Source: Rhodospirillaceae bacterium (GTDB lineage: Bacteria > Pseudomonadota > Alphaproteobacteria > Thalassobaculales > Thalassobaculaceae). Taken from it: a stretch of 64,000 nucleotides of DNA. Under the pieces are notes generated by a model. That model had not been told where the DNA came from. It did no database searches and saw nothing but the letters and a program-made list of their open reading frames with translations. The stretch spans positions 62,001 to 126,000 of the forward strand of contig JAGYJX010000020.1 of assembly GCA_018401495.1 (NCBI GenBank), in the 5' to 3' direction. Shown here one piece after another: positions 26,893-35,905 of the stretch (positions are counted from its first letter, which is position 1; every line of letters begins with the position of its first letter). The position numbers and the translations under genes were made by a program.

Positions 26893-27582
26893 ATGGTCGC
26901 CGTCCAGCGCCGCCTGCCGCGGGCCACCCTGTCGGTCCAGGTCGCCGAACGGATCAGGGACGACATCCTGTCCGGGGTGCATCGGCCGGGCACGCAACTC
27001 AACGAGATGGACCTGGCGCTGGAGTTCGGCGTCAGCCGCGGACCCCTGCGCGAGGCCATGCAGCGGCTGATCCAGGAGGGGCTGCTGCGCAGCGAGCCGC
27101 ATCGCGGGGTGTTCGTCCCGGACCTGACCGAGGCTGACCTGGTGGACGTGTATTTCGTGCGCGCCACCCTGGAGGCGGCGGCGGTCCGGCGGATCGTGGC
27201 GGGCGACCGCCGCGCCGCGGTGGCCGCCCGCCTGACCGCGATCGCCGACAGCATGGACAGCGCCATGCGGTCCGGCGACTGGGCGGCCGGCGGCGAGCTC
27301 GACTTCGCCTTCCACCGCGCCCTGGTCGACGCCGCCGGCAGCGAGCGGCTGTCGCGCACCTACGCCACCGTCCAGGCCGAGACCCGGCTGTGCCTGCACC
27401 GCCTGATGGGCGGGTACCGGCGCAGCGAGGCGCTGGCGGTCGAGCATCGGCGGCTGGCGCGGCTGCTGGCCGAGGCGCCGGTCGAGGAGGCCCTGGCGGA
27501 GCTTCACCGGCACTTCGGCGACCCCGCCGAAACCCTGCGCAAGGCCCGCACCCTCAGCGGCGACCAGACGAGGCCGACCTGA
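26893..27582 (+). CDS. GntR-family regulator (FCD domain)
   Basis: A 229-residue FadR-type regulator with winged helix at about residues 10-75 (LSVQVAERIRDDILSGVHRP, EFGVSRGPLREAMQRLIQEG) and an alpha-helical FCD ligand domain (VYFVRATLEAAAVRRI, FHRALVDAAGSERL, EHRRLARLL). It most likely binds the palindrome at 26149. It lies 10 bases after the HAD gene. Confidence 0.92.
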   Translation: MVAVQRRLPRATLSVQVAERIRDDILSGVHRPGTQLNEMDLALEFGVSRGPLREAMQRLIQEGLLRSEPHRGVFVPDLTEADLVDVYFVRATLEAAAVRRIVAGDRRAAVAARLTAIADSMDSAMRSGDWAAGGELDFAFHRALVDAAGSERLSRTYATVQAETRLCLHRLMGGYRRSEALAVEHRRLARLLAEAPVEEALAELHRHFGDPAETLRKARTLSGDQTRPT

Positions 27583-28414
27583 ATGAGCGACAGCATTCCC
27601 TTCGAGTCCGTGTCGACCGCCGATCTCGACGCGGTCTCGGCCATGGTCACGGCGATCCGTTGGCCGCACCGGCGCGCCGACGTGCAGAGCCTGATGGAAC
27701 TCGGCGAGGGCAGGATCGCCCGCGATCCCGTCGACCGGCGCCTGCTCGGGGTCGGGCTGTGGTGGGCGTTCGGCGAGCGGGCCGCCCGCGTCGGCCTGGT
27801 CATCGTCGACCCGGCGAGCCAGGGCCGCGGCATCGGCCGCCGGATGATGGAAACGCTGATCGTCGACGCCGCCCGACCGATCATGCTGCTCGCCACCCGG
27901 GCCGGCCGGCCGCTCTACGACCGGCTGGGTTTCGTCGAGACCGGCGCGGTGTGCCAGCACCAGGGTGACTACCGCGGCCGGCCGGTCGCTCGACCCGCGG
28001 ATCCGGGCCGCCGCTGCCGACGACCTCCCGGCAATCCTGCGGGTCGACGCCGAGACGACCGGCCTCGACCGCGCCCCGCTCCTGCGGCACCTGACGGGCG
28101 TCGGCCGCACGGTGGTGCTGACGGCCGGCGGCGCGGTCGCCGGCTACGCGGTCGAACGGGCGTTCGGGCGCGGCTCGGTCATCGGGCCGATCGTCGCCCC
28201 GGCCGAGGCCGACGCCATCGCCCTGTTCGACGCGCTCGCCGCCCCGGGCTTCGTGCGGGTGGACCGGGCGGCGTCCGCGACCGAGCTCGGCCGCCATCTG
28301 GCGGCGTGCGGGCTGGCGCTCGACAGCGAATCGGCCGCCATGGTGCTGGGCGACTGGCCGGCCGCCGTTGCGCCGCCGCGCCTGTTCGCCCTGGCCAGTC
28401 ACGCTTTCGGATGA
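27583..28414 (+). CDS. Two-domain GNAT acetyltransferase (YitH-like C-terminus), frameshifted
   Basis: About 277 residues after one base is corrected near 27975. The N-terminal GNAT domain has GLVIVDPASQGRGIGRRMME and LLATRAGRPLYDRLGFVETG. After the break comes the second, YitH/HolE-like domain: IRAAAADDLPAILRVDAETT, GLDRAPLLRHLT, VERAFGRGSVIGPIVAP. It starts directly after the GntR stop with no gap. Domain order and motifs strongly support one protein rather than two. Confidence 0.78.
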
Positions 28415-28427
28415 CGGAGGGCAGCGC

Positions 28428-29615
28428 ATGCACCGGGTGATCGTGATCGGCCGCGGGCTGATCGGCAGCGCCGCTGGGCGGCATCTCACCGACCTGACCG
28501 ACGGCGTGGCCGTGCTCGGCCCCGACGAGCCGGCCGACCGGGCGTCGCATGCCGGGGTCTTCGCCAGCCATTATGACGAGGGCCGGATGACCCGGATCGT
28601 GGACCCCGATCCGGTCTGGGCGGTCACCGCCAAGCGTTCGATCGAGCGCTATGCGGATCTCGAGGCGGAAACCGGCATCCGGTTCTTCACCGAATCCGGC
28701 TACCTCGCGATCGGCGGTCCGGGCGCCGACTACGTCGCCCGCTCGGAGGCAACAGGCCGGGCGCTCGGCGCCGACATCACCCGCCTGGATGCCGCCGGCA
28801 TCCGCGGCCGGTTTGCGTTCCTGGCCGTGCCCGACGACGCCGAGGGGCTGCACGAGGGCGCGCGCGCCGGCCATCTCAGCCCGCGCGCCATGGTGCGGGC
28901 GCAGACCGAGGCGGCGCGCCAGCGCGGTGCCACGATCATTGCCGACGAGGCGACGGCGGTCAGGGCGGTCGCCGGCGGCGTCGAGGTCGGGACCGCCGGC
29001 GGCCGGACGCTGCGGGCCGAGCGCGCGCTGGTTGCCGCCGGGGCCTTCACCGATGCCTGCGGCCTGTCGCCGGTCGACCTGCAGCTGCGCATCTTCGGCC
29101 GGACGGTGTTGCTGGCCCGCATCGACGACGACATGGAAGGCGACTTCGCCGGCATGACGACGATAGGCCACGCCGAGACCGGCGCCTACATCCTGCCGCC
29201 GATCCGCTACCCGGACGGGCACCGCTACCTGAAGATCGGCATAGGCTCGACCGACGACGCGCCCCTGCGCAGTCGCGCCGATCTCACCGGATGGTTCAGG
29301 AGCGCCGGGTCCGAGGCCAACCGACGCGATTTCCAGGCTTTCCTGACGGCGTTGCTGCCGGCGCTGGCGCGCTGCCGCCACTGGCACACCGATTCCTGCG
29401 CGGTGACCTGGACGGCGACCGGACTGCCCTACATCGACCACGCGCTCGACGACCGGATCGCGGTCGCGGTCGGCGGCAACGGCAAGGGCGCGAAATCGGC
29501 CGACGACTGGGGCTGGCTCGCCGCCCGCGTGGTGATGGGCGCGGACTGGGACCACCCGGTGGAGCGCGACCGTCTGCGCCTGCCCGACCGGCTGCGGAGC
29601 GGCGCCGCCGGGTAA
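28428..29615 (+). CDS. FAD-dependent oxidoreductase (DAO family)
   Basis: A flavin enzyme of 395 residues, D-amino-acid-oxidase/sarcosine-oxidase type. The dinucleotide motif is VIVIGRGLIGSAAGRHL at the N-terminus; ALVAAGAFTDACG and the C-terminal IAVAVGGNGKGAKSADDW are the usual FAD contacts. The start ATG 28428 has GGAGGG 6 bases upstream. It is the last gene of the HAD-GntR-GNAT-DAO run. An amine or N-methyl amino acid is a likely substrate class, by family only. Confidence 0.88.
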   Translation: MHRVIVIGRGLIGSAAGRHLTDLTDGVAVLGPDEPADRASHAGVFASHYDEGRMTRIVDPDPVWAVTAKRSIERYADLEAETGIRFFTESGYLAIGGPGADYVARSEATGRALGADITRLDAAGIRGRFAFLAVPDDAEGLHEGARAGHLSPRAMVRAQTEAARQRGATIIADEATAVRAVAGGVEVGTAGGRTLRAERALVAAGAFTDACGLSPVDLQLRIFGRTVLLARIDDDMEGDFAGMTTIGHAETGAYILPPIRYPDGHRYLKIGIGSTDDAPLRSRADLTGWFRSAGSEANRRDFQAFLTALLPALARCRHWHTDSCAVTWTATGLPYIDHALDDRIAVAVGGNGKGAKSADDWGWLAARVVMGADWDHPVERDRLRLPDRLRSGAAG

Positions 29616-29652
29616 CCTCGCGCCCGGTCGCCTCGCGCCGGGTCGCCTGGCG

Positions 29653-30705
29653 TCAGCCGGCGGCGACCGCGTAGATGTCCTTCACCGGCCCCGGCAGCGG
29701 CATCGCCTGCCAGGTCGAGCCGCCGTCGCTTGTGCCGAAGATCTCTCCCTGATAGCGGGCGCCGACATAGACCTGGTCGGGATCCGAGGTGTGCAGGCCG
29801 ATCGACATGATGGTGCCGTGCACCTGCACCTTGTCGAAGCGCGACCAGGTCGCACCCGCGTCGAGACTGCGGTAGACCCCGCCGTCGTGGCTGGCGGCCG
29901 CGACCGACAGCGCCGCGTACAGTGTGTTCGGGTCGTGCGGCGAAGCCTTGATGTCCCGGCCGTAGGTGGTGGGCGAGAAGCGCCCGACCTCGAGGTCCTT
30001 CCAGGTGCGCCCGCCGTCGCGCGTTTGAAACAGCCCCATGCGCAGGGCGATGATCGGTGCGTCGGGGTCGGCCGGGCTGACGATGATGGCGTGGCCGTCC
30101 AGCATGCCCTCGGCCTGGGTCTCCTTCTGGACGATGGCGCTCCGAAGGTGCGGCAGCTCCGACAGTCGGACCAGGTCGTCGCTCAGGTCCTCCCAGCTCT
30201 CGCCGCCGTCGGTGGTGCGCATGGCGCCGGCGATCTCCATGGCGGCGTAGATCTCGTCGCCCCGGCCGGGAAGTTGCGCCAGCCGCATGACGCGTGGGGC
30301 GAACGGGCCGCTGCAGCGCTCGCGGATGCCCGGATCGGGCAGCAGGCGCCAACTGGCGCCGCGATCGTCGGAGCGGTAGACGCCGATCGGCGAGGCGCCG
30401 GCGTACATCCGGTCCGGCTCGCCGTCGACGGCGAGGAAGCTCCAGACCTGGCGGGCGGGTGCGGGGAAGGCGGCGCGCCGGAAGCTCGCCCCGTGGTCGG
30501 TGCTGCGCCACACCCCGTCGGGAGTGCCGGCGAACACCAGCGCGGGATCGGCGGGGTGGACGAAGACCGTGAAGGTCTCCAGGTCGCGGATCACATGCTC
30601 CCACTCGCCGCCGTTGGTGGGCCGCCGGAACAGGCCGACCGCGCCGGGGGCGTCGGGTCGGCCGACATAGCCGGCCACGCCGGCGTAGATGTTGGAGCCA
30701 GTCAT
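29653..30705 (-). CDS. Asp-box (BNR) beta-propeller protein
   Basis: A 350-residue beta-propeller with at least six Asp-boxes of the SxDxGxxW type: STDHGASF, SDDRGASW, TTDGGESW, TRDGGRTW, SLDAGATW and TSDGGSTW. No signal peptide or membrane segment is seen, so it looks cytosolic, which is unusual for sialidase-like or sortilin-like propellers. ATG 30705 has GGAGG 5 bases upstream. No catalytic residues of sialidases are evident. Its function is unknown. Confidence 0.82.
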   Translation of the reverse strand: MTGSNIYAGVAGYVGRPDAPGAVGLFRRPTNGGEWEHVIRDLETFTVFVHPADPALVFAGTPDGVWRSTDHGASFRRAAFPAPARQVWSFLAVDGEPDRMYAGASPIGVYRSDDRGASWRLLPDPGIRERCSGPFAPRVMRLAQLPGRGDEIYAAMEIAGAMRTTDGGESWEDLSDDLVRLSELPHLRSAIVQKETQAEGMLDGHAIIVSPADPDAPIIALRMGLFQTRDGGRTWKDLEVGRFSPTTYGRDIKASPHDPNTLYAALSVAAASHDGGVYRSLDAGATWSRFDKVQVHGTIMSIGLHTSDPDQVYVGARYQGEIFGTSDGGSTWQAMPLPGPVKDIYAVAAG

Positions 30706-30844
30706 CGCGGCCTCCGGAACGTGTTTCCGCAACGCTAGGACCGTGGCCGCGGGCGGTCAATCGGGCGCCAATCCCGGGCGTGGCTTCCGGGGCGTCCCCG
30801 CCGACCGCTAGACTGCCGGTCCCGCAACCGCCGCGGAGTCGCCG

Positions 30845-31753
30845 GTGGACCGCCTTTCCGACTTGCGCCTGTTCCTGCGCGTCGTCGACACCGGCAGCAT
30901 CACCGGTGCCGGCCGGTCGCTCGGGATGTCGAGCACCGCGGCTTCCAAGCGCCTGCAGGACCTGGAGGCCGGGCTGCGGGTGCGGCTGCTCGACCGGACC
31001 ACCCGCTCGGTGTCGGCGACCGAGGCCGGCCGCCGGTTGTACGGCCAAGTGTCGGTGCTGCTCGACGACCTGGACTCCGCGCTGCGCCAGGCCGGCGAGC
31101 TGCAATCGCGGCCGACTGGTGTCCTGCGGGTCACGGCGCGACGGTCGTTCGGGATGCTGCACGTGCTGCCGGCGCTGCCGTCCTTCCGCGCCGCGTGCCC
31201 GGAGGTCGACATCGACCTTACCTTGACCGAAACCGTCGAGATCGCCCCGACCGGCGGCATCGACCTGGTGATCCGCCTCGGTGCTCCCGTCGAGAAGTCG
31301 GTGGTGGCGCACCGGCTGGCCTCGGGCGAGCGGGCGATGTGCGCCAGCCCGGCGTATTTCGACCGGGCCCCGCCGCCGAGCGGTCCCGACGACCTTGTCC
31401 GACACGCCTGCCTGGGCTACCGCCGGGCGTTCGAGCCGTCGGTGTGGGTGTTCGATACGCCGGTGGGCCGGCGCGAAATCGCGGTGAGCGGGCCGCTGCG
31501 GTCGAACAGCGGAGAGGCCCTGCGGGAGGCGGCGCTCGGTGGCCTCGGGCTGGCGTTGCTGCCGACCTGGATGGTCGCCGGCGACCTGCGCGCCGGCACG
31601 CTGGTGCGTTGCCTCGGCGGGGTGGTCTGCTACCCGGAGGGCTACCGCGAGGAGATTAACGCGGTGCACGCCCGCAGCCCGCTGGTACCGGCGAAGATCA
31701 CCGCCTTCGTGGCGCACCTGCAGGCCTACCTGGCGGCATCGCACGGCGTCTGA
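30845..31753 (+). CDS. LysR-family regulator
   Basis: A 302-residue LTTR. The winged HTH is at the N-terminus (LRLFLRVVDTGSITGAGRSL, STAASKRLQDLEAGLRVRLL, RTTRSVSATEAGR), followed by the effector domain. The start is GTG 30845 with CGGAG 6 bases upstream. It precedes a TauD-type dioxygenase and a GMC oxidoreductase on the same strand and may control them. Confidence 0.92.
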   Translation: MDRLSDLRLFLRVVDTGSITGAGRSLGMSSTAASKRLQDLEAGLRVRLLDRTTRSVSATEAGRRLYGQVSVLLDDLDSALRQAGELQSRPTGVLRVTARRSFGMLHVLPALPSFRAACPEVDIDLTLTETVEIAPTGGIDLVIRLGAPVEKSVVAHRLASGERAMCASPAYFDRAPPPSGPDDLVRHACLGYRRAFEPSVWVFDTPVGRREIAVSGPLRSNSGEALREAALGGLGLALLPTWMVAGDLRAGTLVRCLGGVVCYPEGYREEINAVHARSPLVPAKITAFVAHLQAYLAASHGV

Positions 31754-31763
31754 TTATGTTCTC

Positions 31764-31787
31764 CCGAAAATCGGGAAAGAATTTCCC
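31764..31787. promoter_or_regulatory. Paired small palindromes before the dioxygenase
   Basis: CCCGA-AAA-TCGGG (31763-31775) overlaps GGGAAA-GAA-TTTCCC (31773-31787), in an A/T-rich stretch between LysR and the dioxygenase. It could be a regulator site or a weak terminator of lysR; there is no clean U-run. Confidence 0.4.
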
Positions 31788-31860
31788 TCACTTTCCCACT
31801 TTTTACGATGCGGGTTCGCGGGCAGTCTGCCCGCAAGGACGGCCGAAGGAGACGCACGCC

Positions 31861-32733
31861 ATGGTCCAGATCACTCCCTTGCACACCCTGTTTGCCGCCG
31901 AGGTCACCGGGGTCGACCTTGCCGCCGGCCCGGACGAGGCTGGCTTCGCGCGGATCCGTGCGGCGTTCGAGCAGAGCTCGGTCCTGGTATTCCGCGACCA
32001 GGACATCGACGACGACACCCAGATCCGCTTCAGCGAGCGCTTCGGCGCGCTGGAGACCACCAAGGTCGGCAGCAGCGGCGCCGGCAGCAAGCTTGTGGTG
32101 CTCTCCAACCTCGACCCGGACGGCGCGATCGTGCCGCCGACCTCGCGGCAGATGCTGGTCAACCGGGCCAACCAGGCCTGGCACGCCGACAGCTCCTTCA
32201 AGCCGGTGCCGGCGCGGGCCTCGATGCTGTCGGCGCGGCGGATCCCGTCGTCCGGCGGCGACACCCAATACGCCTGCATGCGCGCCGCCTACGCCGAGCT
32301 GCCGCAGCGCCTGAAGGCGGCGATCGAGGGCCGGGTGGCGGTGCACGACTTCAGCTACTCGCGCAGCAGGATCGACCCTGAGATGGTGACCGAGGAGGAG
32401 CGCCGGGCGGTGCCGCCGGTGCGCCAGGCGATGGTGCTCGACCACGGCCCCGGGCTCGGTCGCTCGCTGTACCTCGGCGCCCACGCGGCCCGCGTCGAGG
32501 GCATGGGCGAGACCGAGGGCCGGGCGCTGATCGACGAATTGATGGACTTCGCCACGCAGGAGCGGTTCGTCTATACCCACCGGTGGCGCAGGCACGACCT
32601 GGTCCTTTGGGACAACCGGGCGGTGCTGCACCGAGCGACGCCGTTCCGGGGAAGCGTCGAGGCGCGCCACATGGTGCGCACCACGATTGCGGGCGACGGC
32701 CCGACCGTCACGGGGGCAAGCGCCGCAGCCTGA
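31861..32733 (+). CDS. TauD/TfdA-family Fe(II)/2-oxoglutarate dioxygenase
   Basis: A 290-residue oxygenase. The iron ligands are the HxD of AWHADSSFKP near residue 105 and the distal His of VLWDNRAVLHRATPF; the 2-oxoglutarate Arg is in ARHMVRTTIAGD. The N-terminus EVTGVDLAAG is typical. ATG 31861 has GAAGGAG upstream. The family hydroxylates sulfonates, aryloxyalkanoates and other small acids. It is followed at once by a GMC oxidoreductase, which would fit stepwise oxidation of one compound. Confidence 0.92.
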   Translation: MVQITPLHTLFAAEVTGVDLAAGPDEAGFARIRAAFEQSSVLVFRDQDIDDDTQIRFSERFGALETTKVGSSGAGSKLVVLSNLDPDGAIVPPTSRQMLVNRANQAWHADSSFKPVPARASMLSARRIPSSGGDTQYACMRAAYAELPQRLKAAIEGRVAVHDFSYSRSRIDPEMVTEEERRAVPPVRQAMVLDHGPGLGRSLYLGAHAARVEGMGETEGRALIDELMDFATQERFVYTHRWRRHDLVLWDNRAVLHRATPFRGSVEARHMVRTTIAGDGPTVTGASAAA

Positions 32734-32748
32734 AGCCGCGGCTGTGTA

Positions 32749-34359
32749 TTGGGGGAGGCGAGCCTGTCGGAGGTCTGGGACTACATTGTCGTCGGGGCCG
32801 GGTCGGCCGGTTGCGTGCTGGCCAACCGGCTGTCGGCCGACCCGGGCACCCGGGTGCTGGTGCTGGAGGCCGGCGGCTCCGACGCGCACCCCTACATCCG
32901 CGCCCCGGTGGGCTTTCTGAAGACCTTCCAGGACCCGCGCTTCAACTGGTGCTACACGACCGAGCCGGGCGACGGTGTCGACGGCCGCGCCATCTTCTTC
33001 CCACGCGGCAAGGTGCTGGGCGGCTCCAGCTCGATCAACGGCCACCTCTACGTCCGCGGCCAGGCGCGCGACTTCGACGTCTGGGCCCAACTGGGCAATC
33101 GCGGCTGGTCCTACGATGACGTGCTGCCGTACTTCCGGCGCGCCGAAGACCGCTCGAGCGGCGCCGACGACTATCATGGCGCCGGCGGGCCGCAGCACGT
33201 CTCCGACATCCACGAACGCCACCCGATCTGCGAGGCCTTCATCGCCGGCGCCGAGGCGGCCGGCGTGCCGCGCAACCCCGACTACAACGGCGCCGTCCAG
33301 GAAGGCGTGGGCTACTTCCAGCGCACCATCCGCGCCGGCCGGCGGCACAGCGCCGCCACCGGCTACCTGCACCCGGTCCGCCGGCGCCGCAACCTGCGGG
33401 TCGAGACCGACGCCCAGGTGCTGCGGATCGACGTCGCGGGCGGCCGGGCCACCGGCGTGACCTGGCGCCGTCACGGTCAGGTGCACACGTCTTCCGCCGG
33501 CGCCGAGGTGATCCTGGCGGCCGGTGCCGTGAACTCGCCGCACCTGCTGCAGCTCTCGGGGATCGGGCCGGCCGACCGGCTCCGGGCCGCCGGCATCGCG
33601 GTGGTGCACGACCTGGCCGGCGTCGGCGAGGGGCTGCAGGACCACTACGCCATGCGGGTGGTGCACCGGGTGACCCAGCCGGTCACCCTGAACGAGCGGG
33701 CCCGGGGGCCGCGGCTGTGGTGGGAGATCGCGCGCTGGCTGGCGACCGGCGGCGGCCTGCTGGCCTTCAGCCCGGCGCATGTCGGCGCCTTCGTGCGCTC
33801 GCATCCGGACCTGGAACTGCCGGACCTGCAGTTCGTGTTCACACCGGCGAGCTATTCCGACGGCGTGGTCGGGCAGCTGCAGCGCGAGCCCGGGATGACC
33901 ATCGGGGTCTGGCAGATGCGCCCGGAGAGCCGGGGCTACGTGAGGACCCGATCCGCCAGTCCCGACGAGGCGCCGGCCATCCAGCCGAACTACCTGTCGG
34001 CCGAGGCCGACCGGCGGGCGGCGATCGACGGCCTGCGCTGGGCGCGGCGGCTGCTGGCGAGCGCCGCGCTGGCGCCATATCGCGGGCCGGAGACATTGCC
34101 GGGGCCGGATGCGGTGTCCGACGACGACCTGCTCGGCTACGCCCGGTCGCGCGGCGCCACCGTGTACCACGCTGTCGGCACCTGCCGGATGGGGATCGAC
34201 CCGACGGCGGTGGTCGGCCCGGACCTGCGGGTGCGCGGGTTGGCGGGCCTGCGGGTGGTCGACGCCTCGGTGATGCCGACGATGGTGTCGGCCAACACCA
34301 ACGCCGCCACCCTCATGATCGCCGAGAAGGCCTCGGACATGATCCTGGCCGCCGGTTGA
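32749..34359 (+). CDS. GMC-family FAD oxidoreductase (choline-dehydrogenase-like)
   Basis: About 536 residues. The FAD motif is YIVVGAGSAGCVLANRLS, and GMC signature 1 is GKVLGGSSSINGHLYVRGQ, signature 2 GAVNSPHLLQLSGIG. The catalytic His pair is likely that of TVYHAVGTCRMG and the final VSANTNAATLMIAEKAS (Asn at the second position). The start is uncertain: TTG 32749 is in frame, but GGGGGAGG sits just after it, so a CTG at 32764 is also possible. It oxidises an alcohol; the substrate is unknown. Confidence 0.92.
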   Translation: MGEASLSEVWDYIVVGAGSAGCVLANRLSADPGTRVLVLEAGGSDAHPYIRAPVGFLKTFQDPRFNWCYTTEPGDGVDGRAIFFPRGKVLGGSSSINGHLYVRGQARDFDVWAQLGNRGWSYDDVLPYFRRAEDRSSGADDYHGAGGPQHVSDIHERHPICEAFIAGAEAAGVPRNPDYNGAVQEGVGYFQRTIRAGRRHSAATGYLHPVRRRRNLRVETDAQVLRIDVAGGRATGVTWRRHGQVHTSSAGAEVILAAGAVNSPHLLQLSGIGPADRLRAAGIAVVHDLAGVGEGLQDHYAMRVVHRVTQPVTLNERARGPRLWWEIARWLATGGGLLAFSPAHVGAFVRSHPDLELPDLQFVFTPASYSDGVVGQLQREPGMTIGVWQMRPESRGYVRTRSASPDEAPAIQPNYLSAEADRRAAIDGLRWARRLLASAALAPYRGPETLPGPDAVSDDDLLGYARSRGATVYHAVGTCRMGIDPTAVVGPDLRVRGLAGLRVVDASVMPTMVSANTNAATLMIAEKASDMILAAG

Positions 34360-34397
34360 CCGCCGGCGCCGGTCCGGGTGTGGACCGGCGCCGGCGG
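34360..34397. terminator. Long GC hairpin between convergent genes
   Basis: CCGCCGGCGCCGGTCC (34360-34375) and GGACCGGCGCCGGCGG (34382-34397) form a perfect 16-bp stem with loop GGGTGT. It begins right after the GMC stop and ends 8 bases before the stop of the opposite gene. There is no U-run on either side, so a bidirectional, U-less terminator or transcript stabiliser is likely. Confidence 0.75.
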
Positions 34398-34405
34398 CTG
34401 CCGGG

Positions 34406-34618
34406 TCACGAGAAGACGTCGATCAGGAAGGCGCCGCCGAAGAACAGCAGGGCGATGATCCCGAGCGCGAAGAAGTTGGTCGAGATCACCGAGTCGTCGG
34501 ACGGATCGGCGACGCGGATCGAGGCTGTGGCGCGCTGGCGCCGCATGCCGATGACGAACAAGAAGATGCCGAGTGCGATAGCGCCCAGCGCGAGGACGAA
34601 TTCGATGCCGAGAAGCAT
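34406..34618 (-). CDS. Small two-helix membrane protein (70 aa)
   Basis: No family recognised. It has two hydrophobic helices (IEFVLALGAIALGIFLFVIG and FFALGIIALLFFGGAFLIDV) joined by a charged loop with RRQRATASIRVADPSDD. ATG 34618 has GGGAGGG 7 bases upstream, so it is probably translated. It heads a set of small membrane proteins on this strand. Confidence 0.7.
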   Translation of the reverse strand: MLLGIEFVLALGAIALGIFLFVIGMRRQRATASIRVADPSDDSVISTNFFALGIIALLFFGGAFLIDVFS

Positions 34619-34724
34619 GCCCGGTCCCTCCCAGGGAAAGCGTGGTGTTGGCGTTACGCGTGCGTGCGGGTTCAGGTCATCCGGGGCCGGCCGCCGGTCC
34701 CGCCTCCGGCGGCCGTCGGTGCCC

Positions 34725-35003
34725 CTAGAGGTCGATGTTGTGGCGCTCCACCAGCCAGGCCCGGCGGGCCAGGGCGGCTGACGGAACCAGGCCCGCGATG
34801 GCGACCAGGGCGGCCACTCCGGTGGCCCAATCACCCGGCAATCCAACCAGATGAAGGCTGGCGCCAATCACGACGGCGGCGACGGTGCACAACGTCCCGG
34901 CCACCAGCAGGCCGACCGAGATCGCGATCAGCGCCGATGTGACCAGGCCGGTGACCACCGGCGTCGGCCGATCGAGTTCACCCGTGATCGGCAGCGCGAT
35001 CAC
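34725..35003 (-). CDS. Small membrane protein (92 aa)
   Basis: No family recognised. There are two hydrophobic segments (VTSALIAISVGLLVAGTLCT and TGVAALVAIAGLVPSAAL) and a basic C-terminus. It starts at GTG 35003, which overlaps the stop of the preceding gene (GTGA), so the pair is probably translationally coupled. Confidence 0.6.
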   Translation of the reverse strand: MIALPITGELDRPTPVVTGLVTSALIAISVGLLVAGTLCTVAAVVIGASLHLVGLPGDWATGVAALVAIAGLVPSAALARRAWLVERHNIDL

Positions 35004-35323
35004 GACGCGGCCCTCACGGCGGTCGCGTCCGGCCGCGGTCCGATCCAGCGCCAGGTGAGCATCGGCAGCGCCACCGCGTAGGCGACCGAGGCGATCGCCG
35101 CGGGAACCCGCCAGGCGAGGTCCGCATCGAACACCGCGTTGATCAGGTAGAACAGCCCGCCAACGAGCAGGGCGACCAGGGTCACCGAGGACAGCGAGGT
35201 GGCGAAGAAGCGGTCGGTGCCGGTGTCGGTGGCTTGGAAGTACACGGCGGTGCGGGCGAGGCCGACCGCGCCGGCTCCGATCAGCACGGCGCCGAGGGCG
35301 GCGTGCTCGAGCAGCATGAGCAT
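35000..35323 (-). CDS. Membrane protein (107 aa), three helices
   Basis: Hydrophobic segments at about residues 5-23 (LEHAALGAVLIGAGAVGLA), 45-63 (VTLVALLVGGLFYLINAVF) and 72-90 (VPAAIASVAYAVALPMLTW). Start ATG 35323 with GGAG upstream. It overlaps the next small membrane gene. The function is unknown; the two may form a complex. Confidence 0.65.
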   Translation of the reverse strand: MLMLLEHAALGAVLIGAGAVGLARTAVYFQATDTGTDRFFATSLSSVTLVALLVGGLFYLINAVFDADLAWRVPAAIASVAYAVALPMLTWRWIGPRPDATAVRAAS

Positions 35324-35482
35324 CGAGGGAGTCTCCGAGGACCTGCCGGATCGGGCCGCGCCCGGTGTCGGGCGCGCGCGATGCGCGGCAGGAGGCGTAC
35401 CCGGTGCGCGACGCCGAATGATCGGTAGCGCGGGCGGGCACGGGGAATGTCGAAGGAAGGGCCGCTGTGGCGCGGCCGGCCG

Positions 35483-35905
35483 TCAGGTCAGGGCTGGCGG
35501 GCTGCGCGCGGCGAAGGCGCGGCCGGCGGCGGCGCGGGGTTCGGCGTGGTCGCCGGTGGCGGTGGCCGCCATGGTGGCGGACAGCCCCGGGATCGCGACC
35601 GGCGGCACGCCGAGGTCGGCACCGTCCGGGGATGTCGGCGACAGCGGCCTGCCGCCGGAGGACCGCTTGTCGAGAACGACGACGGCGGTGGCGGCGCGGG
35701 CCTCGACGGCCGGCAGCGCGTGCTCGGCGACGGCGAGGCCGACCGACCGCTCGACCCCCGTCCCGAGGCGGGCGAACACCGACGGATCGACCGCAGGGGC
35801 CTGCCATTGCAGGACCGACAGGGCCGTGACGAGCCACAACACCGCCGTCACGCGCGACACGAGGTCGGCGCAGCGGCTACGAAGAAGCTGTCGAGTGCCC
35901 GTCAT
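35483..35905 (-). CDS. Hypothetical protein with one N-terminal helix (140 aa)
   Basis: One hydrophobic segment (VTAVLWLVTALSVLQW, about residues 19-34) then an Ala/Pro-rich tail. There is no strong Shine-Dalgarno before ATG 35905 and no family match. The ORF could be a chance frame in high-GC DNA. Confidence 0.35.
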   Translation of the reverse strand: MTGTRQLLRSRCADLVSRVTAVLWLVTALSVLQWQAPAVDPSVFARLGTGVERSVGLAVAEHALPAVEARAATAVVVLDKRSSGGRPLSPTSPDGADLGVPPVAIPGLSATMAATATGDHAEPRAAAGRAFAARSPPALT

